The position numbers and the translations under genes are program-made. Of a DNA stretch of 64,000 nt, positions 55,201 to 64,000 are shown piece by piece. Positions within the stretch are counted from its first letter, which is position 1; each line of letters begins with the position of its first letter. The DNA is from Codonopsis lanceolata (taxonomy: Eukaryota > Streptophyta > Magnoliopsida > Asterales > Campanulaceae): positions 60,833,693 through 60,897,692 of the forward strand of contig CM028379.1 of NCBI GenBank assembly GCA_013146195.2. The letters run 5' to 3'. The notes under the pieces are model-generated. The model did no database searches, was not told where the DNA came from, and worked only from the letters and a program-made list of their open reading frames with translations.

Positions 55201-56549
55201 CTCTAGCAACCCTAGAAATTGCATCCATTGACCTCACTTAGCAAGAATGATTGTTTTCCTAGGGTCAATGGAGCCAAAAGAAGGAGAAATAGGGGTAGAA
55301 ACTTACAGTCGATCAGCCCTTCACAAGCTGCAAATCCGAAACCTTGGTGATGGGTGTTGTTCCCTTCAACCTTCTCTACAAACTCACGGTATAGAATGGG
55401 GAAAGATGATCCCTAGCAATGGCTTCTGAGATCGAGCCCTTCAAGAACCCTAGAATCGCCTCTCCCAAGCTCTCTTTCAAGTCTCTGTTGAGTGCTCGCA
55501 GAAAACGCAAAGCTGAAGTCGTCTATTGTGGTCGACTAAGTGATAGAGAGTAAGTTGGTTTTAGTTTAAGTGGGGGGATTAACTCTCCTAATTAATCCAC
55601 TAATCAACATCTAAAACCTCTAATAGATGTTTAGGACAAGTCTTAGGCTAATAAGATAGGTTTAGGTTAAGTTTAAATTGGGTTTGGTTGGGTAAAAATC
55701 GGACAATGCGTGAAACATTGGAAAAATTCCCGTAACAGGCCACAGGGACCCTTGCGGTCGCTTGGCACTTCTTTGATGCGAGCGCATCAAGCCAATATAC
55801 ACCATTCCCTCCTTTGTTCATTCCTTGCTCGGTTTCGGTTGTTCCCACATGCATCCTCGAGCCTTAAAGCTTCAAAATGGCTCACAATTGAACCCTTAAA
55901 GTCCTCAAACATTAAATTAATCCATCCAAGTCTCAAACCACTTTTAAAGTAGGTCTAAACTCCCCTAAACAACACCCGAAACAACCCGGGGCAAAACCGA
56001 CGCAAGCCGTAACAACTTGATATCGAAACGTCGAACGAAACCACAAACCGACGGGTAATAACCCATGATTGTAAACACCTATTAGGGCTACAAAATAGGC
56101 CTGAATGCCTCTCAGATGATGAACAACAGATAGGGAAATAAGCTCCCGAAAGACGAGACGATCGCCTGGCTAAATCTCAAACTACGCGATAAGGAGAATT
56201 GCTATTCTTGAGGCGTCAAAACTTCACGAGACTTATGGAATGCATCTAATTAGAAGTCTAACACATCTAAACATGTTATTTAATCATCATGTAAAGATCT
56301 GGGACCAAATTAAGGTCAAGAACACAAAACCCGAATAAACTATCAATCGCGTCGCATTTCGATTATCGTCGGGTTACGACTTTTGACTTTAGCAAGTCAA
56401 CAACTATATGTCATCTCTTAAAAGTGTTTTAGTCTTAATGAGGTCTCTCATACACATTTAGACTCTCTCACAACCAAACGAGCAATCAACCAAAGAAGAA
56501 ATGCGAGCATTGCACGTAATTCAAGCTAACCGGGAATCGGGATCTTATA
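52291..56549 (-). mobile_element. Solo-type LTR (4,259 bp) inserted in Tekay pol
   Basis: The plus-strand ends are TGTGACGACCCGACCCGGAT and GGAATCGGGATCTTATA (expected TTACA). Exact 5-bp duplications GAAGC flank it at 52286-52290 and 56550-56554. Removing it lets pol run from REVLEEA straight into HN-RFAIHPGSTKMYRDMR. Its first 40 bases closely match the LTR at 40541 (TGTGACGACCCGACCCGGAC), so both belong to related families, but the lengths (4.26 and 2.85 kb) and interiors differ. No retroelement genes are inside. It holds a 58-bp tandem repeat (53705-53880). Confidence 0.88.
53705..53880. repeat. 58-bp tandem repeat, three copies
   Basis: TAGGACATAATGYTCTAC recurs at 53705, 53764 and 53822, each followed by TCATRAACMATGCA and TTTGCATATAACCAA. 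Copies differ at a few positions. It lies within the 4.26-kb LTR. Confidence 0.9.
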
Positions 56550-56554
56550 GAAGC

Positions 56555-57802
56555 TCACAATTAAAGATTTGCGATACATCCTGGGAGCACAAAGATGTAT
56601 CGGGATATGCGAGACACCTTCTGGTGGAGTAATATGAAGCGAGAAATTGCACAATTTGTGTCTAAAGGTCTAGTGTGTTAACAAGTGAAGTGCGAACATC
56701 AGAGACCGGGAGGATTGTTGCAGTCAATGCACATACCCGAGTGGAAATGGGAACATATAACTATGGACTTCATTGTGGGGTTGCCGAAAACATTAAAAGG
56801 AAAGAACTCCATTTGGGTTATCGTGGATCGTTTGACGAAGTCAGCACACTTTTTAGTCTTCCGGATAAATGACCCGTTGGAAAAGTTGGCCAAGATGTAC
56901 GTAGATGAGATTGTCAGGTTACACGGAGTGCCAGTCTCGATTGTGTGATCGCGACACCAGGTTTACCTCGAAGTTTTGGGGTAGTTTGTAGAAGGCTTTG
57001 GGCACCACTTTGAGTATGAGTACGACATTTCATCCGCAGACAAATGTCCAATCTGAGCGGACCATCCAGACTTTGGAAGATATGCTTCGTTCTTGTGCTT
57101 TGGATTTTCCAGGTAGTTGGGATGATCTTTTACCCCTAGTAGAGTTCACCTACAACAATAGTTATCATGCAAGCATTGATATGACACCGTATGAGGCGTT
57201 GTATGGAAGAAGGTGTCGTACGCCTACATGTTGGGATGAAGTAGGAGAACGAAAGTTGTTGGGACCAGAATTGGTACAGATTACATCGGAGAAGGTACAA
57301 CAGATTAAGAAGAGAATGTTAACGGCTCAGAGTAGACAAAAGTCCTACGCTGATAAACGCCGACGTGAACTCGGATTTGAAGTAGGGGACCATGTGTTCC
57401 TCAAGGTTTTCCCTACGCATGGAGTTATGCGGTTTGGTATTAAGGGTAAGCTTAGCCCAAGATTTTGTGGGACCATTTGAGGGGCTCGAACAAGTTAGGG
57501 AAGTCGCATACCGACTAGCTTTACCACCAGTACTTTTAAGGGTGCACAACGTGTTCCATGTTTCAATCTTGAGGAAGTATGCTCCAGAACCGAGTCATGT
57601 GATCGAGTATAAGCAGCTCCGTTAAAGAGATGATCTTAGTTACGCTAAGCAGCCTATTAAAATTGTAGATCGAAAGGATCAAGTTCTTCGGAAGCGAATC
57701 ATTCCATGTGTAAAGGTTCAATGGAGCAATCACACCGAGAGGGAAGCTACTTGGGAACTCGAAGAGGAAATGAAGGAGAAGCACCCCGAACTCTTCGCAT
57801 GA
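56555..57802 (+). pseudogene. Tekay pol part 2: integrase and chromodomain-like tail
   Basis: The continuation of pol after the LTR insert. Features in order: the H2C2 remnant (HPGSTKMYRDMR, WWSNMKREIAQFV, then C-x2-C-like VC*QVKCEHQRP), the rve core (WEHITMDFIVGLPK, VIVDRLTKSAHFL, then a frameshifted DRDTRFTS-type segment near 56945), FHPQTNVQSERTIQTLEDML, NNSYHASIDMTPYEALYGRR, the GPY/F-type region (RFGIKGKLSPRFCGTI), and a short chromodomain-like end (PIKIVDRKDQVLRKRIIPCV, VQWSNHTEREATWELEEEM). The last is diagnostic of Tekay/Del chromoviruses and would target heterochromatin. Stops and frameshifts are present, for example near 56946 and 57479. The stop TGA is at 57800-57802. Confidence 0.92.
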
Positions 57803-57832
57803 CCTCGTACGTAAGTTTAGGGACTAAACTTC

Positions 57833-57849
57833 TTTTAAGGGGGTGAGAG
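57833..57849 (+). promoter_or_regulatory. Polypurine tract of the Tekay element
   Basis: TTTTAAGGGGGTGAGAG directly precedes the LTR start TGTAATACCCCG, as required for plus-strand priming. Confidence 0.85.
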
Positions 57850-58283
57850 TGTAATACCCCGATAATTTTCGTGTAAAATATTAAATTATAATAATTAAGA
57901 TTATATTTAAATTGGGCTAATAAATTGTTTTAGACCTATTTAGTAATCAATTGAATTGAGTCGGGCTTGGCCCACTTTTGACTATGACTTCAATACTAAT
58001 TCCCTATTATTAATTACTTAATTAATTTCGGTCCAGTCAACTTTAGGATTTTGGTTAGGGTTTAGAAAACCCAAGTAGGGTTTTATATACATAGTGTTTT
58101 GAGAGGGGGGAGGAAACGGTGAACAAAAAAAAAAGGTAAGAGGCGGCGGCAGCAGTAGAAAGAGAAGGCAAGACAGCAGAGAAGAAACGACCATTGTTCT
58201 AGGTAAACAATCGACCCTCTTATCATTTTGTGAGTAATAGGCTATAGGATTTGTGTACATGTAAAGCAAAAGTCAGAGATCAA

Positions 58284-58285
<2 letters not shown>

Positions 58286-58326
<41 letters not shown>

Positions 58327-58342
58327 CATACATACATACATA
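58286..58342. repeat. (TA)n-(CATA)n microsatellite
   Basis: A TA run of about 36 bp passes into five TACA units. Simple sequence in the Tekay LTR. Confidence 0.96.
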
Positions 58343-58602
58343 GCGAGAGGGAGAAATATTACTCAAACACGTCATCCCTAAGTTATTTAAACCTATTAAA
58401 AATCTATTCACTTAGAAGTAGTGTGTACTGTGCATGTTTGGAATTTTTATGCAAATTCAAAGTCAAAAAAAAAAAAACTACATTAAAATGGGGAAAAGTC
58501 AGTATGGTTTTTGTGGATGTGAAATTTGTGTGTGTGTACTCTTAATGTGAAAATTGTGTGTGTGCAGAATAGGCTCAGTTAGTAGCATACACAATAATCA
58601 TA

Positions 58603-58903
58603 GGGCTTGTTTGGTAATCAGACAAGGATAAGCAGTATTATTACTCCCAGTATTATTAATGCCCTCGCTATTAATCCTCACTTGTATATCGAGGGTAATT
58701 TTGAGATTACAAATGTTAATCCCAAATTTTTTTAGTGAGGGCGCTAATAATACCACCCTCTTCCTTGGTATTAATAGTGAGGCAATAATGGCTTAATCCG
58801 GATAACTCGTGTTATTAGTCCCGACCACCTATTGCATACCAAACATCAGGTAACTCGGCTTATTAATCCTATCTGCCTTTAACCCTGGCTACCAAACGAC
58901 ACC
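58603..58903. mobile_element. Tourist-like MITE (301 bp)
   Basis: The terminal inverted repeats are GGGCTTGTTTGGTAATCAG and, on the other strand, GGTGTCGTTTGGTAGCCAG. A 3-bp duplication ATA flanks it at 58600-58602 and 58904-58906. The TIR style matches Tourist (PIF/Harbinger-derived) MITEs, although their usual target is TWA. The interior is itself partly palindromic (GTATTATTAATGCC and GGTATTAATAGTGAGG). No coding capacity. Confidence 0.8.
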
Positions 58904-59075
58904 ATAGAGTTTTGGATTACCTATAAAAAACTATTTCGTGTGTGTGTGTTTAGTGTGTCAGTGGGGGTTTAATTGTATTATATATATTATATGTACAAAT
59001 AATAAAAACCATGCATGGCTGGAAGCATTTTGTGTGTGTGTGCGTGTATGAGTGTGTGTTTTTCTTTTGAAAAGA

Positions 59076-59151
<76 letters not shown>
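59076..59151. repeat. (AAT)n microsatellite, about 25 units
   Basis: A nearly perfect trinucleotide run in the Tekay LTR; on the minus strand it would read as poly-Leu, an artefact. Confidence 0.97.
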
Positions 59152-59155
<4 letters not shown>

Positions 59156-60431
59156 TAAATTATTTAATAAAGTATTACTATAATTATTGTTGTTTAAATT
59201 AATAGGTTTTGGTTGATATATTTTTAGTTTAGTGATTATGATATATTTTGAACTTAGATTTGGACAACGATGGTTAGGATGATCATACGTGTTGCGGACC
59301 TTTTTGCTAAGCATTTCGAGGTAAGGGATTACGTTTCTTTTAGGTTCTTTGTAAAAGTATAAAAATACTTTTAATGTTAGGCTTCCGCTAATTCTTGAAT
59401 TATTCGTTCTTTCATTTGTCATGCCCGACCTCGTGTCGGTAGTTGCTTTGACTCCGTCGTTAGCCTTTGTTGATTATCTTCGTTATGATCTCATTATCGC
59501 AATTTTTCGTGGTTAAACTTTTCTACATGAGATACTTTTTATTATCGAAAAATATATTCTGTATTGGTCAACTTATCGGCATATTCCTTTGTATTGAAAA
59601 TAATGAATTGCAATACAATTTTTATTTTGATAGTGGTACATTTATAGTATCATCTATGTTTTGAAAATAATTATGATCACTAAGTATGAACAACCCGTCA
59701 CGGGGATTACGCGACAAATAATTAAATAAATTTAATTGCACCACTTGGCCCGTGAGTGCGGTAATCCAGATATACCTTAATATTGTACCCTTTGGGGGAT
59801 TCGTGTACCCTTCGGGAGATTTGCGTACCCTTCGGGGATTTGGTTCTTGGTCAATAGACCCTTACGTGATCCTAATAAATATTTTTTATCTTCGGTTATT
59901 ACTAGCTGGTATGGAACAGTCAGTAATGACAAACTTATTTGATCCATATTGTTTTGTTTGAACTCTCCATTTTTAAAAGAATATATATTCTTGTCGTTTG
60001 ATACCTATCTTTTGATTTTGCAAGTTATCAAATATCTAAACTCTGTTTTACCTACATCACGAATATTCTTTGAGTCACCCCTCCTTAGAAACCGAAGGGA
60101 CGACGTATGATCTTACTGAGCTTTGTTCGCTCACCCTTCACATCACTCTTCTTCCAGGCCGGAATTAAGGACTATGCTTGAGGTAGAGGATACCCGTGAA
60201 GGAATCAAGATTTTTAGGGCATATTCATATGTTTTGGAATTTAATGGAGACATAGTTAATTTAGTAGACTTTTTGTTTTGTAATTTATTTTGGATGAGTG
60301 TATTTTAAATTGGAGACTTTTGTAATTCTAGTTGGATAGCGTTTTAATTTAGTATTTATTTAAGTTTGAATTTGTAGTGACGTGGCCAGATGTGGGCCCA
60401 AAAGGATCGGACCCGAGTTTGGGGCGTTAGA

Positions 60432-60791
60432 ATAGAACACCATTATGGTTGTTCGGCCAGGCTTTGGTGGAATGTTGGTGGGTTGTTCGGCCAGGACAGG
60501 CTTGGTTGAACAATTGAGGGTTGTTCGTCCAACACTAGTTAAACATTTTCCCAATTGTTCTACCAGACTTGGTGGGACAACATGCAACTCTCTATTTTTT
60601 ATTTTCAACCTAACCTTGATCAATACGTTCATACAAACTAGAAAAAAAAATCTATAATATAATACAGCTCAGTTTCGCACGCTTGCAATTGACAAAAGCT
60701 ATTTAGGGGCTGAGATCGATTCTTTTACCGAGATCCAACGGTCATAATCATTGCATGAGTTCACATGTGTGAACGGCGGTTGAGCAACTCG
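60432..60791. other. Intergenic DNA right of the Tekay element
   Basis: Imperfect repeats of TTGTTCGGCCAGG and TTGTTCGTCCAAC-type phrases occur at 60448-60570. No gene was recognised. Confidence 0.4.
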
Positions 60792-61178
60792 TAGGAGTGA
60801 TCTTGGTCCGGTTCGATCCAGTTTTTTGAAAAATAGATAAAACAGGAACCAGACCAATAGTCTAATTCTCAAAAAATTTAGAATCGGAACCAACCCAATA
60901 TGTATGAGAACCAAAATATTGGTCCGGTTCGGAACCAATAAAAAATGTATGAGAAGCAGGACCGAACCAATACTATGATTTTTTACTTTTTAACTGTTTA
61001 ATACAAATACATAATAAAAAATTTAAAACTGAAACTTCATAAAAAATTAAAAATCTTCGATAAAAGTACATTCAACAATTAAAAATATCGAACTCATAAA
61101 CTCATAGAATAACAAACCAGTGGAAACAAAATAATAAAAGAGTACCAACTAAAAAGTAGAACAAAGAAAATATTAGGA

Positions 61179-61241
<63 letters not shown>

Positions 61242-61428
61242 AATAAATAAATAAATAAACAAATATTGGGTTGGTTCGGTTCGGTTCCGTATTTTTTTAG
61301 TTCGAGAACCGGGACCAACCTAAATATCTGATTTTATGAAAATTCAGATTCAGGACCAAACCAAATTATTAGTCCGGTCAAATTTTAATTGGTTCGGTCC
61401 GGTTCCGAAAAAATCCAGCACACCCCTA
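60792..61428. mobile_element. hAT-like MITE (about 637 bp)
   Basis: The left end TAGGAGTGATCTTGG and right end (other strand) TAGGGGTGTGCTGGA are imperfect inverted repeats. The interior is full of GGTCCGGTTCGGAACC-type inverted phrases on both sides, a style known from plant hAT-derived MITEs. Candidate 8-bp flanks (GCAACTCG, GCACTCCC) match only partly. It contains a (TA)n run. Confidence 0.65.
61182..61227. repeat. (TA)n microsatellite
   Basis: A TA run followed by AAT and AAAT units inside the hAT-like element. Confidence 0.96.
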
Positions 61429-62480
61429 GCACTCCCCCTTCCCAACCCTTCTCCCTCAGCGTGTCCCTCTCCCTCTGCGATTCCAACTCCCCTACGCTTT
61501 CCCCTCCTTTTTCACTTTCCCTATCTTACCGAGTCTTTCTCTACCTTTTTCTTACGGTAGGTGTTTCTTTCGTCTTTACTTCATCTTCCAATGGGTTTCC
61601 CTACAAAACCCTTGCTTCTTCTCGACCCTTCGTCCCCGCCGCAACCCCTCACTCCCCGAAATCGTGCCGTCGCTGGCTCCCCCCCTATTGCCTTGAACAG
61701 GTTAGTGATCACGAATTGATCTATATCAATCTATCACAGTTTCTGAGTTTATCAATTTGATTTTACAGCTACTCAAGGAAGTAAAACCATCGCCGGTTCC
61801 CTCCCCTATCGCCTTCTCCCACAAATAGTTTAGTGATCACAAATTGATCTTAAGGAAGTAAATTAATTATCCTTTGTTTGGGTAATAGTTGAAAGAAGGC
61901 TGCATACCTCCCATGTGCATCTCCACTGCATCTCTGCTGCTGCAAAGTCAATAAAAGCCAACCATATCCGAACTGAGAACCCCATCCAAAAGCCAACAAG
62001 AAATTTGACATGCCTATGAGTGAGTTTTCATGGGAAACTGAGTTTTCTTCTTCTTCTTCTTAAAATGATAGTGCTTATTCCCAAAATGCAACAAACAGAG
62101 AATTTTTCTTTGTGAGTGTAAGTCTATATTTGAATGTCAAACACTAAAGGCTCAAACTGAATTTCATAAATGTTCTTTTAATTTTCATGGGAAATTTAAG
62201 AAAGTCAATACAATTGATCTCAAAGAACAGGTTAATAAGAGAAGTGAATCAATCTTTCATGGGCTTTTACTAACTATCACAATTTCTGCGTTTACTTTGA
62301 TTTTACAGATACTCGAGGAATAGCAGCAGTCAATCAAGTCAAACGAAAAGCTGCACCGATTTCATGCCGTCGCCGCTTCCCTCCCCTATCGCCTTCCCCC
62401 ACTCCTCAATCTCAAAGAACAGGTTAGTGATCACGAATTGATCTCAAGGAAGTAAATTAATTATCCTTTGTTTGGAACAA
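61429..62480 (+). other. Thrice-repeated exon-like module
   Basis: A module reading CGCYTTCC...CCCTATCGCCTT, then AACAGGTTAGTGATCACGAA and TTGATCTCAAGGAAGTAAAT, occurs at about 61665, 61795 and 62367. Two copies are preceded by a 3' splice-like TTTGATTTTACAG and CTACTCAAGGA or ATACTCGAGGA; two have a good 5' splice site (ACAG|GTTAGT). The CT-rich lead (61430-61700) looks like a 5' UTR or first exon. No protein match could be made. It may be the 5' end of a gene extending beyond the window, or a repeated leader of a mobile element. Confidence 0.4.
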
Positions 62481-64000
62481 CAATTCTTTCAAAAAGTACA
62501 TTCATTTTAGAATGGAGGGAGTGTTAAATTATTGGGTTTCAGTGTTGTTTAAGGTAATGAGGGGTTTGAGAGGCAGCTCATTGTTTTGTTTTGTTTTTTT
62601 TTTTCCTTTTCAGTTATAGTAGAGATTAGAGAAGCTTCTAACTTGATGTTTTAATTTTTGAATGGCTGGTTTAAAAGTAGGAGCTATTTCTTGGATACTG
62701 GGTTGCAAGTAGAGTGTTTCTTCTTTTCAGAAAAAATTAAGTTTTACATTTAAAGCATAATTTTTGTTTCTTTTACTCAGTCATATCATGATTTTACAAT
62801 GAAATGCTATTCTTTCATTTTCCTACAAAGATACCCATGCCGAATTTTGGCCACTTGGAAAAAGATAATTATCCTTGCAATTTTCAAATTTCAAGAAAAG
62901 CTCAAGGGACGAAGCTCTTTACTAACACATGTTACCATCAATTACCTATAACTTGGTTGAAAACTTGAAATGGAACAAAAGGTGTAGTCATTTCTAGCTT
63001 TTTGAACCTTTTACATCAATTGGGTTCAACACTAAAATTTATAATGAAAATGGTGAATCTGGGAATCACAAAATGAGTTCTGGCTTTTGCTAAATTTTTG
63101 AAACATTCTTTCAAGGAATGTCTCAAAAGAGAAAGTAAGACTTTCACGTGGAATGGATGGAGTATATTTTAATTATAAATTTTAGGGTAATGGATTTTAG
63201 TTTTTTTGTTAAACCGTTTTTTGTAAGTCTGTCTTTCTTCACAGTAAGTTTCTCTATCTTAGTCTCTTTGGAGTTTTGGTTTCAATTATGTGTGGAGTGG
63301 AAACTGATTTCCCCCTTTTTATGCTTTACTGTACAGAAACTCCGTCAGAATTGAACCTCCTGTCCACCGTTCATCTCTTTCGATTTCAAAGTTCGCCATC
63401 CTCTCCGTCGATGTATGTTTCATAGAACTCAATCTTTTCATAGAACTGGTAGAATTGGCTAATGTGATAGGTGAAAACAAAATTTGGCTTACCTTAACAC
63501 AACAAAACTTAGTGGGGCAAAGGCAATAGTCAAAAGAAAGGAAAAACATGGACCAACTAAAAATTATACATAGTGCTCCAGATAGGCACATGCCCTATAC
63601 CACAAACATTGGTGTTAGGATCTGTTCGAGAGAAACCCCATAACTTCTCACTCCAAATACCGAGATTCAACTAAAGAAACCTAGAAGTAGAAGTTGATTA
63701 CATAAAACATAATTCTGGATTGTAAGCTACACTTTCTTATTGTAATTAGGCTACCGAATTCACCGCTCAGTTAAACTTTTTGTTTATAGGAATGGAGTAC
63801 AATCAGTGGAGAATCCTATTATTGCCTCAATTCTCAAATGTGATGAATCTCAAATGTTAATTTTTTAAAAATGATTAATCTCAGTGATAGTTTTTTCCAA
63901 TTACAAGTGTGTAAAGGGCTCATATTGAATTATAGAAGATAATCATACATTGTCAATACAATAATCAAACTTAAATTAGGGTGCATAATTGTCGAAGCCA
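62481..64000. other. No gene recognised
   Basis: AT-rich sequence with MITE-like single ends (AGAATGGAGGGAGT at 62509-62522; GGAATGGATGGAGTAT at 63151-63166) and a CT-rich, splice-like stretch at 63335-63415. No reading frame resembles a known protein. Confidence 0.4.

Larger units (their letters stand above)
57850..60431 (+). mobile_element. 3' LTR of the Tekay element (2,582 bp)
   Basis: It starts TGTAATACCCCGATAATTTT and ends GAGTTTGGGGCGTTAGA (expected TTACA). Typical Tekay LTR motifs are present: GACCTCGTGTCGGTA, repeated GTACCCTTCGGGGGA-like phrases at 59785-59840, and TTACTGAGCTTTGTTCGCTC near the end. A TATA-like TTTATATACATAG lies at 58082-58094. It is interrupted by a Tourist-like MITE and microsatellites. 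A related LTR fragment is at 8800-9361. Confidence 0.88.

Noticed and set aside
48768..57802. A CRISPR array, viral genome or defence island
   Set aside because: The pol order, chromodomain-like tail and LTR identify an ordinary plant chromovirus. No CRISPR-like spaced repeats exist in the window.
59076..59151. Poly-leucine reading frame on the minus strand
   Set aside because: It is only the translation of an (AAT)n microsatellite.
63319..63591. 90-residue minus-strand frame
   Set aside because: No domain, no supporting splice or promoter context, and ordinary length for AT-rich non-coding DNA.
1..64000. tRNA or rRNA genes
   Set aside because: Only tRNA-Met complements (retroelement primer-binding sites TGGTATCAGAGC) were found; no full cloverleaf or rRNA segment was seen by eye.

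Overview
This is nuclear DNA from a flowering plant, most likely a core eudicot. The evidence is a spliced, chloroplast-targeted allene oxide cyclase gene with plant-type splice sites, plant GH28 polygalacturonase exons, and plant-specific transposon lineages (Athila, Tat and Tekay Ty3/gypsy; SIRE-like and other Ty1/copia; Stowaway, Tourist and hAT-like MITEs; Helitron; CACTA; a plant L1-type LINE with RNase H). The species cannot be told from the sequence. A run of exactly 100 Ns at 46568-46667 is an assembly gap.

Only one gene looks intact: allene oxide cyclase (AOC, plus strand, 22235-23222, three exons, 243 residues), the enzyme that fixes the stereochemistry of the jasmonate precursor OPDA in plastids. 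Two related polygalacturonase loci lie on the minus strand and both are broken. PG1 (12791-13569) keeps only the last three exons, has frameshifts and carries a 47-bp LINE scrap inside an exon. PG2 (34548-38752) keeps all nine exons and all four catalytic motifs, but a 1.66-kb retroelement composite sits in exon 6 and the last exon is frameshifted. Coding fragments of a malectin-like receptor kinase (45792-46480) and, less surely, an ABCC transporter (about 45040-45195) lie near a CACTA transposon end.

Layout. 1-6480: 3' half of a Tat-lineage Ty3/gypsy element (integrase, antisense coding region, 3' LTR), itself hit by another LTR. 7463-8376: a 914-bp inverted repeat. 8800-12460: a Tekay-type LTR fragment carrying a Stowaway MITE, next to a copia remnant carrying an Athila-like solo LTR. 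12791-13569: PG1. 13757-21148: a decayed SIRE-like copia element with a 3.1-kb LINE inserted in gag. 21570-21893: a tandem array with CGCG cores, upstream of AOC (22235-23222). 24596-30687: a copia element with both LTRs, interrupted by an LTR insertion. 28205-33823: a roughly 2.8-kb segment of that region duplicated in tandem. 34548-38752: PG2. 39789-43643: Helitron helicase remnant split by a 2.85-kb solo LTR. 43644-46567: CACTA end and captured-gene-like fragments. 46668-48767: copia-like 3' end and LTR. 48770-60431: Tekay chromovirus (gag, protease, RT, RNase H, integrase, chromodomain-like tail, 3' LTR) split by a 4.26-kb LTR. 60432-64000: MITEs, microsatellites and a thrice-repeated exon-like module.

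The genes do not form a pathway or operon. The region is a record of nested insertion, LTR-LTR recombination and local duplication around one housekeeping and defence gene. Several insertions are supported by target-site duplications, and two of them by reading frames that rejoin exactly when the insert is removed. I found no convincing new enzymatic or defence system. The least explained items are the CGCG array upstream of AOC, the 914-bp foldback with Helitron-like ends, the antisense coding region of the Tat element, the exon-like modules at 61640-62480 and the open frame in PG2 intron 4.
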